Assembly: GCA_038240665.1 (NCBI GenBank)
Contig: JBBRGN010000092.1
Coordinates: forward strand, 1 to 15,746
Direction: 5' to 3'
Origin: Haliscomenobacter sp038240665
Lineage (GTDB): Bacteria > Bacteroidota > Bacteroidia > Chitinophagales > Saprospiraceae
DNA length: 15,746 bases
Both the position numbers and the translations under genes were made by a program. The notes beneath the pieces are model-generated. The model had not been told where the DNA came from, searched no databases, and worked only from the letters and a program-made list of their open reading frames with translations. Numbering within the stretch: the stretch's first letter is position 1; each line of letters begins with the position of its first letter. Of this stretch, positions 1-7,609 are shown one piece after another.

Positions 1-114
1 ATCTCTAGTGCAGTGAAAATACAAAAAAAGTAGGGCTAATCTTTCACATTTGCTTTCTCTTCCTAAAAAAGATTAATAGACACAGGAAAACGGCCTAGGA
101 TTTGTTTGGACTTG

Positions 115-153
115 AAAAAAAAACAGGCTGTCTCCATGATGAAGACAGCCTGT
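115..153 (-). terminator. Rho-independent terminator of the susCD transcript
   Basis: The inverted repeat ACAGGCTGTCT / AGACAGCCTGT (123-133 and 143-153) is perfect over 11 pairs with a 9-nt loop. On the minus strand it is followed at once by nine T residues (115-123 on the plus strand are A). It lies about 25 bases past the susD stop codon, so it should end the susC-susD message. This is directly visible. The remaining sequence from 1 to 114 shows no gene. Confidence 0.93.
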
Positions 154-177
154 AACAAGATATATTTAAAAAATTTG

Positions 178-1857
178 TTAGTAGCTCTGATTCTGCTTTA
201 AATAGCCAGGAAGGTTGGAAGCTCCGTCGATAGCAGTTTGTGGAATCGGGAACAAACGCTTGAATTTATCCGCGTTGCTTTTTTCTGTCCATGCATCTTC
301 ATACTTGCCGAAACGGATCATGTCGGTGCGACGGTATAGTTCCCAGTACAATTCAAAACCACGCTCCCGGTACAACAAGTCCAGATTCATCGTGGTCAAT
401 GCTGGAGGAGGCGTGGTAAGATTGCGAGAAGCTCTTACGGTGTTTACATCTGCCAATGCTCCTGCGGCATCATTCTTGCGCATTTTGGCCTCAGCACGCA
501 TAAGGTAAACTTCTCCATAGCGTACGATAGGAATATCTACGTCACCTAAGTTACGACCACTTTGAGATCCTTTGCTGAATTCAAACTTCAATACCCGGTA
601 ACCTTGGCTATAGTTACTACCGGCTACGGAGTAATCTACTTGCTCGGTGAAATTCACGGGCAACGTTGGCTTGTTGCGGGAGACATTGTATAATCTACCA
701 ACTTTTAATTTGCCATCTGTACATTTTACAAAAGCTCCGTTCACTCGAATGAATCCATACTGCTGACCACGCAAAATACCCCGGTTCATGTTGAAGGAGT
801 TGCCATCAACACATGAATCCGCAGGAATGGTCCAGTTTTGACGAAAAAAACGAGGATCAACCGCAGCTGGATCAGTAGAAGTGTAAGCATTTACCCATGT
901 ACGGTAAAAATCAGGAGTGATGGCCGGGCCATCGGTGCCATTGGCTCCAGGGAATGCGGCCAATGGAAATTGGTCGCCAGACAAAGAAAAATAAGACAAA
1001 CGGTTGTGTCCGTTCAATTCCTTGCGTTGATCTACAGCAAAAACCAACTCCTTGTTGGTGTGGTTGTCCATGTTGAAGATCGAGAAATAATCTCTTGCCA
1101 ATTGAAACAAGCCAGAGTTGATGATCTTATCGGTGTACTCAATGACCTTATCCATGTCTTCGGTCTTCACCGCAGCAGTACCATAAGGGTCACGATAAAC
1201 AGCAGCATTTAGGTGTAAACGAGCCAACAAGCCCCAAACGGCTGCCTTTGTCATCCGACCTGGGCCAACGTTGGTTTCCAAGTTGGGCTCTGCTGCTAGG
1301 AATTCACTTTTTATGTATTCAACAGCTTCTGAACCACGCAAAATGGTTGAAATTGCACCGAGATCTTCTTTTACCAATACAATTCCCCACAAATCTAGTA
1401 GCAACAAATTGTAATAAGCACGCATGGCACGGGCTTCAGCAAGGTAGGTTTTGGCAATCGGATCTACGTTGGTTGGCAATGAATTCAAAGCCGTTACGGA
1501 GCGTGAAATACCGCCTACGATGGTGTTCCAAGTGTTTCTTACGTTCGGATCTGCACTGGTGATGGTGTGGGTATGCAAAGCAATGTAGATGCCATTGTCA
1601 CCCCAGTCGGTACCCCCACGATAAGGCAAAATGGCTTCATCGCTTGAGATTTCTTGCAAAGCAAAAAGAGTGGTATGCGTAAACACGGTCGGCAATAGGG
1701 CATAAACGGGTGCCAAGTTACCATCAGCAGCTTGCTTGTCAGATAGACCAGTAGCTGAAGTTTCGTCCAGGATGACCTCTTTGAGATCGGTACAGCTGTT
1801 GGAAGTAAAAAAGATACCCACCAAAAGGGCTGCAAAAATTATGATGTTCTTTTTCAT
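178..1857 (-). CDS. SusD/RagB family nutrient-binding outer-membrane lipoprotein
   Basis: This 559-residue protein is the surface-exposed ligand-binding partner of the SusC-type channel encoded just upstream. The start gives a lipoprotein signal peptide: MKKN, a hydrophobic stretch at about 4-19, then a lipobox-like SNSC with Cys22 as lipidation site. The N-terminal half has the SusD-type helical repeat region, with EARAMRAYYNLLLLDLWG at 141-158. The C-terminal half has the family signature RYGEVYLMRAEA at 446-457, then the RERGFELYWELYRRTDMIRFG block and a closing LFPIP motif. Length and motif order fit the family. It starts 12 bases after the susC stop, so the two genes are almost certainly co-transcribed, and a strong terminator follows. 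SusD proteins commonly bind glycans, but some bind peptides or other polymers. No enzyme gene nearby identifies the substrate. Confidence 0.95.
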   Translation of the reverse strand: MKKNIIIFAALLVGIFFTSNSCTDLKEVILDETSATGLSDKQAADGNLAPVYALLPTVFTHTTLFALQEISSDEAILPYRGGTDWGDNGIYIALHTHTITSADPNVRNTWNTIVGGISRSVTALNSLPTNVDPIAKTYLAEARAMRAYYNLLLLDLWGIVLVKEDLGAISTILRGSEAVEYIKSEFLAAEPNLETNVGPGRMTKAAVWGLLARLHLNAAVYRDPYGTAAVKTEDMDKVIEYTDKIINSGLFQLARDYFSIFNMDNHTNKELVFAVDQRKELNGHNRLSYFSLSGDQFPLAAFPGANGTDGPAITPDFYRTWVNAYTSTDPAAVDPRFFRQNWTIPADSCVDGNSFNMNRGILRGQQYGFIRVNGAFVKCTDGKLKVGRLYNVSRNKPTLPVNFTEQVDYSVAGSNYSQGYRVLKFEFSKGSQSGRNLGDVDIPIVRYGEVYLMRAEAKMRKNDAAGALADVNTVRASRNLTTPPPALTTMNLDLLYRERGFELYWELYRRTDMIRFGKYEDAWTEKSNADKFKRLFPIPQTAIDGASNLPGYLKQNQSY

Positions 1858-1869
1858 GATTGTCTTAAT

Positions 1870-4800
1870 TTAGAAAGTGACATTTAAACCAAAAATTATT
1901 GATTTCGCTTTCGGATAGCTCAAGTAGTCGATACCATAAGAAGAAATACCGTTGATGCTGCGATCATTGTTTACTTCAGGATCGTAGCCGTTGTACTTAG
2001 TGCTCAGGAACAAGTTTTGTCCGGTAACGGAAAGGTTCAAAGCTTTCACATACTTGGCGATTCCCAAAGCTTCGGTGTTGAATCGGTAGTTCAGCGAAAC
2101 GTTATTCAGACGTAAGAAAGCACCATCTTTCAAGTAGCGGGTAGATACCGGAGCAGCATTGTTGATGTTTTCATTAGGGAACAAAGCAGCTTCGCTGGTG
2201 GTGTTGCTACCTTTCGTCAAGCGCAATTTGTAGAAGTTGGTGTTGGCGGTGTTGTCGTACAATTTATTACCAGCAACGCCATTGAAGTTGGCCCGTAGGT
2301 CAAATCCTTTGAAAGTCAATACAGTGAAGAAATTGTAAATCTGTTTAGGCAAAGCGCTACCCGCAGAGATGCGGTCTTTGTCACTGACTACGCCGTCGCC
2401 GTCAGTATCGCGGTAAGTACTCAAGCCTTTGTCATCGAATCCAGTCCATTCTCTCAAAAAGAACGTACCAATCGGCTGGTTGTTGACATAGCCGTTGATG
2501 GTAGCAGAAGTCAAACCAGATCCAGAAGCTGAACCGGAAGGAATAACGGTGTAAGGAGAATTTTTAACAATGTTATTGATAAAGGTAATGTTACCACCCA
2601 ATTCGAATTTGAAACTATTGGAGATACGCTGGCGATAACTCAAGTCCAATTCCAATCCTTTATTGGTGATGGACATGTCTTTTACGTTGGTCCAAACTGA
2701 AGTAGCCGGTTGAACGGGGTCAGCAGGAATAACCTCTAGGAGGATGTTGTTGGAAACTTTGTTGAAATAATCAATAGTACCCGACAATGCGCCTTTCAAT
2801 AAAGTAAAATCCAAGCCTAAATCATACTGGTTTGATACTTCCCACTGGATATCAGGGTTAGCCAAACGGTTGAAGGTAGTTCCAGCCGGGAACGGACCCG
2901 TTTCAGCCAACGGATAGCTGGTCAAAGGTGATACCGATGAAGTAAACAACGCCTGGGTAATCTTCGAAGGAATTTCTTGGTTACCCGTTTGTCCCCAACC
3001 AGCACGGAGTTTCAATTCGCTGAATGGACCATCTTTCAGGAAGTTTTCCTGGGCAATTCTCCATCCGGCAGATACCGAAGGGAAAATACCGTATTTGTTG
3101 TTTTTACCAAACTTGGAAGAACCATCGGCGCGAACAGTTGCAGTCAACAAGTATTTGTCGCGGAATTGGTAATTCAAACGGCCAAAGAAGGACTGCAATT
3201 CGTTGATTACTGCAAAACCGCTTGGCTTGTTGTTCACCAAAGTCAAGTCCTGACCCAATCCTGGGTTGAATCTTGGCTCAATCGGAGATACCGGAAACTT
3301 AAAGATGCTAGAAGAACGACCCTGGATAAAGATTTTTTGGTAAGAATGCCCTGCCAAAACCGTTAAACCATGAACGTCGTTGTTGAAAGTATAGGTGATG
3401 TAGTTCTCGATCAACTTGTTGCGGTTGATGTTGTAGATAGAAGTCAAACCGCCATCCTGTTTGGGAACGTCGTTGCCCAAAGATTGCAAATCACGAGTAG
3501 ATGTAGAATTGTCAATACCAAAGTTCAACTTGTATACCAACCCTTTAACAATGGTAAAAGAAGGCGTGATGCTCGCGATAACACGGTTGATATTGGTCAA
3601 ATCTTTTTCCAAACCCAGCGTAATCAACGGGTTGGTTCCATTTTGGTACTTGTAGGGAAGCCCATCCTGTCCATAAACCGGATAAGTTGGATTGGTTGAA
3701 ATGGCATTTGCAATCATACTTCCTGATGGAGCACGTTGGTTGTCGGTACTGGTAGCGTTGAAGTTAACATCCACGCTCAAGCGATCATCTAAGAACTTCT
3801 GACTTACGTTCAAACGACCAGTATAGAGGTTAAGTTCGTTGCCTTTGATGATGCCTTCTTGCTTTTGAAAACCAAAGGATCCATAATAAGTCAGTTTACC
3901 AGCACCTCCACCAAGCGATAGGTTGTGGTTCTGCGTCATTGCTGATCTGGTGATTTCTTTCTGCCAATTGGTGTTGGCTCCAAGATCTTCCAATATACCA
4001 CCTGCGGCAGGAACTTGCTGGCGGTATTCGTCAGCGCTGAATACTTTAATCGGGTTGGCTATGGTGGAAAGACCAAGGCTACCAGCGTAAGTAATGCTTG
4101 AAAAGCCGGCTTTACCTTTTTTAGTCGTGATCAAAATAACGCCATTTGCGCCGCGTGAACCATAGATGGCGGTTGCAGAAGCGTCTTTCAATACATCTAT
4201 GGAGGCAATGTCTTGCGGGTTAAGGAAAGTCAAGGGGTTGGTGGCACCGCCAGTACTGGAGTTGTCGAGTGCCAATCCATCCAATACGAACAACGGGGTG
4301 CTACCAGTCCGTACACCTCCAGGTCCACGAACAGTGATATTCGATGCAGCACCAGGTTCGCCAGTAGCCGAAGTTACGTTTACACCAGCAACTTTTCCTT
4401 GCAACAATTGCTCGGGAGAGTTGATAATGCCGCGGTTGAAATCTTCGTTCTTGATGGATTTTGCTGAACCGGTTAAATCTTTTTTGGTTGTGCTGCCATA
4501 ACCAACTACCAGAACCTGTGAAAGTTCCTGAGAGCTTGACTTCATCGATACATTGATGATGGTTTGGCTGCCTACGGTAATTTCTTGTCTTTCATAACCA
4601 ATGAATTCAAAAACCAAAACGGCATTTTGATCCGGTACATTGACGGTGAAATTTCCACTGGCATCCGTTGCCGTACCAATCGAAGTGCCTTTTACCACAA
4701 CAGTAGTTCCGATCAATGGCTCTTTGGTTGTTGCATCGGTAACTTGCCCGGTTACAGTAATTTCAGCAGTTCTGTTGTAGCTGATGGCAGGAGTTTTTGC

Positions 4801-4899
4801 TGCTCCGCTGGCTTTGGGAGCATTGATGAGCATAAAACCCATCAACATAAAACCCATTGCCAATCTGAAAGATGGTGTGCGTGTAAACGAATACTTCAT
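1870..4899 (-). CDS. SusC/RagA family TonB-dependent outer-membrane transporter
   Basis: This 1009-residue protein is the beta-barrel channel that imports the ligand captured by the neighbouring SusD, powered by TonB. The N-terminus has a hydrophobic export signal (about residues 12-32). A carboxypeptidase-regulatory-like beta-sandwich follows at about 47-120 (VTGQVTDATTKEPLIGTTV), typical of Bacteroidota SusC proteins. A TonB-box-like segment QVLVVGYG lies at 128-135. The plug domain spans about 137-260, containing VRGPGG and ending in the signature YGSRGANGVILITTKKGKAG. The rest is barrel and ends in a terminal phenylalanine (NVTF), as usual for outer-membrane barrels. Length is normal for the family, with no frameshift seen. 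The ATG at 4899 is the only start that gives the export signal. No extra N-terminal sigma/anti-sigma signalling domain is seen, so regulation by an anti-sigma factor is not indicated by this protein. Confidence 0.95.
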   Translation of the reverse strand: MKYSFTRTPSFRLAMGFMLMGFMLINAPKASGAAKTPAISYNRTAEITVTGQVTDATTKEPLIGTTVVVKGTSIGTATDASGNFTVNVPDQNAVLVFEFIGYERQEITVGSQTIINVSMKSSSQELSQVLVVGYGSTTKKDLTGSAKSIKNEDFNRGIINSPEQLLQGKVAGVNVTSATGEPGAASNITVRGPGGVRTGSTPLFVLDGLALDNSSTGGATNPLTFLNPQDIASIDVLKDASATAIYGSRGANGVILITTKKGKAGFSSITYAGSLGLSTIANPIKVFSADEYRQQVPAAGGILEDLGANTNWQKEITRSAMTQNHNLSLGGGAGKLTYYGSFGFQKQEGIIKGNELNLYTGRLNVSQKFLDDRLSVDVNFNATSTDNQRAPSGSMIANAISTNPTYPVYGQDGLPYKYQNGTNPLITLGLEKDLTNINRVIASITPSFTIVKGLVYKLNFGIDNSTSTRDLQSLGNDVPKQDGGLTSIYNINRNKLIENYITYTFNNDVHGLTVLAGHSYQKIFIQGRSSSIFKFPVSPIEPRFNPGLGQDLTLVNNKPSGFAVINELQSFFGRLNYQFRDKYLLTATVRADGSSKFGKNNKYGIFPSVSAGWRIAQENFLKDGPFSELKLRAGWGQTGNQEIPSKITQALFTSSVSPLTSYPLAETGPFPAGTTFNRLANPDIQWEVSNQYDLGLDFTLLKGALSGTIDYFNKVSNNILLEVIPADPVQPATSVWTNVKDMSITNKGLELDLSYRQRISNSFKFELGGNITFINNIVKNSPYTVIPSGSASGSGLTSATINGYVNNQPIGTFFLREWTGFDDKGLSTYRDTDGDGVVSDKDRISAGSALPKQIYNFFTVLTFKGFDLRANFNGVAGNKLYDNTANTNFYKLRLTKGSNTTSEAALFPNENINNAAPVSTRYLKDGAFLRLNNVSLNYRFNTEALGIAKYVKALNLSVTGQNLFLSTKYNGYDPEVNNDRSINGISSYGIDYLSYPKAKSIIFGLNVTF

Positions 4900-4936
4900 T
4901 GAGTAGTGAATTGGTTTGAAGAATCAAAATTCACTA

Positions 4937-4977
4937 CAAAACTATCGTAAAGGTCTTAAGACTTTAGGCTACTTAAG
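4937..4977 (-). promoter_or_regulatory. Candidate susC promoter with overlapping palindromes
   Basis: On the minus strand, TAGTTTTG (4937-4944) matches the Bacteroidota -7 element TAnnTTTG exactly and would give a leader of about 30 bases before the susC ATG. No clear -33 TTTG is present. Directly upstream is a near-perfect palindrome, AAGGTCTTAAGACTTT on the plus strand (4950-4965, one mismatched pair), and a second CTTAAG at 4972-4977. The two CTTAAG cores are 17 bases apart. A palindrome between the -7 and -33 positions suggests an operator, but the regulator is unknown. Confidence 0.5.
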
Positions 4978-5119
4978 CAGATTTAACCGTAAAATAAAAT
5001 GGAGGAGCTTATGTGTTTTTAGGATTAAATAGGTGTGAATATTATGTATTTTGTAAGAAATACTAAGCCGTTTTTGCATATTTGTAAAATAATGTAAAGG
5101 TATAACTTAACATTGCGGT

Positions 5120-6577
5120 TTAATGCCCGCCTGAGTTTACAACCGCATCTTGATCCTGACCGCTGGGTTCTTTAACAAAAAACCAAAGCAAAGCCGAGAC
5201 TCCCAAAGTAACGCAACTGATGATGAAAATTAGACTTTTATCAGCCGCAGCGCTTACCGCTTCGCCCACGCCCAAGCTGGCTACCAACTGTGGCAGTACC
5301 ACGGAAAGGTTGAAAAGCCCCATGTACAATCCCATTTTTGATTGTTCCACTTTTTGTGACATGATGGCAAATGGCAAGCTTACCGTAGCCGCCCAGCCGA
5401 TGCCCAATACGCACATCAGGGCGTAAATCATAAATGGTGAGGTACCCAAAAAAATCATCCCAAAATACCCCAAAGCCATGACGGCGATGCAGCTTAGGTG
5501 TGTGCTTACCCGGCCGAATCGACGGGTCAATGGCTCCAAAAATAAGGCGGGCAATAGAGCAGCAATGGCGTTGAAAATCAAAAAAGAAATGGACACCACG
5601 CGGCCTTTGTCCAAATCATTGAGTTGCGGAATTTTGTCCTGAACATAGGGATACATGTAAACAAACATGGTTTGGATTCCGATCCAGGTAAAGGAATGGG
5701 CAGCCAATATTTTTTGAAAACCAGCAAGATTGAATCCCGAAAGTTCATCTTCCGGTTTGTTGATCACCAATACGATGCTGACCAGGGTTAAAACGAAACA
5801 AAAACCTTCCACCCACCCAAAATCGTGATGGATATTCAGCAAACGCAAAGCAATGGCGTAAATGGCATAGACCAGAAAGCCCCATAAAGGTTGAATCGCT
5901 ATTAATATGGAACCCATGCTTGCCTTTTCGGATGGGGCATCGGTTTCTTTTTGACTAATGCTTAGCACCCGCGGCTCTTCAATAAAAAAGGTAGGTACTA
6001 CTGACATAAGGAGCACCAATACCGCACCACTATATATTAAGGTATAATTGTCCCAAATAGCGCCAATGGCATAAGCAGCTACGCCTAGGGTACCTGAGAT
6101 GGTCTGCATCCAAGTGTATCCCTTCGTGCGTTGTTCGCCTGCTGGCGTTACATCGGCAATGATGGATCGGGTAGGGTTGAAGCTGACGTTGATCGCTAGA
6201 TCTAAGGTTAGCGCCACAGCAATCGCTACGCCCAGAATACTGTTCATCCCCATGGCGGAAGAAATGACCTGAATATTGGGGAGCGCCAAAAGCATCAACG
6301 CCGCTAAAACGCCACCGATCAGGATAAACGGTCTCCGCCGTCCATTCCATATCCAAACATTGTCGCTGATGATGCCAATGATGACTTGACCAAAAATGCC
6401 TGCAATAGGCCCAGCCGCCCATACCAAACCAATCTCCTCAATCTTGAGCCCATATTTGGTGCTCAGAATCCAGCTGAGTGCTGAAATCTGAACCGAAAGC
6501 GCAAACCCCATAGCGGTAGAAGGCAAGCTTAAAAGGGCATAAAAAGGCCAGGTCAATTTTTTTTGAATCTCAAGCAT
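5120..6577 (-). CDS. MFS / GPH-like (SLC45-type) sugar transporter
   Basis: This 485-residue polytopic inner-membrane protein has about 12 hydrophobic segments spread over its length. The cytoplasmic loop after the second helix reads SDNVWIWNGRRRPF (71-84). This acidic-then-GRRRPF motif resembles the sucrose/maltose-type carriers of the GPH and SLC45 groups of the major facilitator superfamily. A charged central loop (about 205-225, containing QKETDAPSEK) separates the two six-helix halves. Its stop codon lies 220 bases upstream of susC on the same strand, with no intrinsic terminator seen between them, so read-through into susC is possible alongside susC's own promoter. The likely role is inner-membrane import of a sugar released from the SusCD ligand, inferred from motif and context. 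The exact substrate cannot be read from sequence. A minus-strand promoter was not convincingly found upstream. Confidence 0.85.
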   Translation of the reverse strand: MLEIQKKLTWPFYALLSLPSTAMGFALSVQISALSWILSTKYGLKIEEIGLVWAAGPIAGIFGQVIIGIISDNVWIWNGRRRPFILIGGVLAALMLLALPNIQVISSAMGMNSILGVAIAVALTLDLAINVSFNPTRSIIADVTPAGEQRTKGYTWMQTISGTLGVAAYAIGAIWDNYTLIYSGAVLVLLMSVVPTFFIEEPRVLSISQKETDAPSEKASMGSILIAIQPLWGFLVYAIYAIALRLLNIHHDFGWVEGFCFVLTLVSIVLVINKPEDELSGFNLAGFQKILAAHSFTWIGIQTMFVYMYPYVQDKIPQLNDLDKGRVVSISFLIFNAIAALLPALFLEPLTRRFGRVSTHLSCIAVMALGYFGMIFLGTSPFMIYALMCVLGIGWAATVSLPFAIMSQKVEQSKMGLYMGLFNLSVVLPQLVASLGVGEAVSAAADKSLIFIISCVTLGVSALLWFFVKEPSGQDQDAVVNSGGH

Positions 6578-6647
6578 GGTGTATCAATTAGTCAGGAATG
6601 GCCAAAAGATAGGATATTTTGTAGAAAAAGGAATAGACAAAAGAAAA

Positions 6648-6672
6648 AATTAGGGTAAACGCATGAAATTTT
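6648..6672 (-). repeat. Copy A of the TTTCATGCGTTT motif (inverted)
   Basis: Read on the minus strand, this is AAAATTTCATGCGTTTACCC followed by TAATT. The 12-base core (6657-6668) is identical to cores at 7105-7116 and 13190-13201. Copy A faces copy B as an inverted pair, with about 430 bases between them. Confidence 0.7.
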
Positions 6673-6804
6673 AGATTTACCCAATTTTTTTTTAGAAATA
6701 CATTTCAAATATTGCATTTCAAATAGTTGCAATTTTATTCTTCGTGCATGAGAACCCCAGACGGCAATGTCATTGACTTAAGCATGGGAGTTGCTTCAAA
6801 GGAT

Positions 6805-6985
6805 GAATTTTTAGCTGAAGCGTAAGCCCTGGTAGGGGCAAAATATGGGTAGAAACGATTTTTTAGCAGCAGCGTAAGCCCTGAGACAGGTAAAATAGGG
6901 GTAGAAGCTTCCACATTACGTCCCTACAGGACTAAAATACCATTAACCCTGCCTGTTCTACCCATATTTTGCCCCTACTCGGCCC
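6805..6985. repeat. Palindromic tandem array: two 52-bp units plus a decayed and an inverted unit
   Basis: Units at 6805-6856 and 6857-6908 align without gaps at a period of exactly 52 bases. Both share TTTTTAGC, GCGTAAGCCCTG and a GGTAGAA stretch. Each carries a small hairpin after GCGTAA: GCCCT-ggta-GGGGC (6826-6839) and CCTG-aga-CAGG (6880-6890). A third hairpin, GTCC-ctaca-GGAC, is at 6920-6932. An inverted copy of the unit follows, so positions 6833-6854 and 6956-6977 form a perfect 22-base inverted repeat. No transposase or CRISPR-like spacer structure is visible. It resembles short intergenic palindromic repeats, but no named family is assigned. Confidence 0.8.
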
Positions 6986-7100
6986 TCTAACGTCACTGTT
7001 TAATATTCAGGTTGATACTTGTCAATTTCCTTAAGTCAAAAAATTGCCCTTTTAGGGGGCGAGGGTTGTTGAATTTTGTACCATTTGGGGACAAGTACTC

Positions 7101-7124
7101 CAATTTTCATGCGTTTGCCCTTAG
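7101..7124 (+). repeat. Copy B of the TTTCATGCGTTT motif
   Basis: The sequence CAATTTTCATGCGTTTGCCC followed by TTAG carries the identical 12-base core at 7105-7116. It is the inverted counterpart of copy A across the palindromic array. Outside the core the two copies still agree at most positions (AATT on one side, CCCT on the other). Confidence 0.7.
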
Positions 7125-7609
7125 AAAAAATTAAAAAATCTTTCGGTTGATCTAAGTTGTTTAAATTTATAAGCCAAATGTCGATTTTCCTAAATTTTAC
7201 TTTTTTATTCAATCTAAATAACAAAGCAAGAAAAAAAATATACACCCCTTGCTTTTCAATTGATTTCTCTTTATGTTTGCAGATATATCGCGCAGGCGAC
7301 ATTTTAAGAGTTTTTCAGGCTCTTTTTGAACCTTTCTTTAGGGCTTTTTCAGGCTTATCTCCATACCAAATTTTATTTTTATTTCGCCAACAAATAGGAG
7401 TATTTCTATTTGCAGGGTTTCTGTTTTTTCATATTCCCTTTATCGCACCGTAAGTTAACATCAATTTATGGCAATTGTGGTTAGCCTGTATTTGAGGCCA
7501 TCACTTAGAAATCCGGATTGAAACTTTGCATTCAGATTGAATTGCTCTGCTTTTTTCAATGGAGCTAGCGTCATGTTTTTTTATTTTCTCATGATCAAAA
7601 AATTCTACG

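Larger units (their letters stand above)
6578..7609. other. Gene-free stretch with repeats
   Basis: No convincing gene is present in this roughly 1 kb. The two short frames here (7036-7302 minus, 7157-7453 plus) are rich in Phe, Leu, Lys and Ile because of the AT-rich DNA, and they overlap each other. The stretch holds the palindromic array at 6805-6985, the inverted motif pair at 6648-6672 and 7101-7124, and a minor inverted repeat AAAGCAAG / CTTGCTTT at 7223-7230 and 7248-7255. It separates the divergently read transporter and peroxidase genes, so it must also contain their promoters. I could not place either with confidence. Confidence 0.7.

Noticed and set aside
6805..6985. CRISPR array
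   Set aside because: There are only two clear direct units, adjoining without unique spacers. The units are palindromic with one inverted copy, and no cas gene is in the window.
7036..7302. 88-residue open frame on the minus strand
   Set aside because: It runs through repeat copy B and AT-rich intergenic sequence, with Lys/Ile/Phe-rich composition and no recognisable domain.
7157..7453. Phe-rich 98-residue open frame on the plus strand
   Set aside because: The composition (Phe, Leu, Ile, Lys) follows from AT-rich DNA. It resembles no family, overlaps another spurious frame on the opposite strand, and has no promoter or downstream signal.
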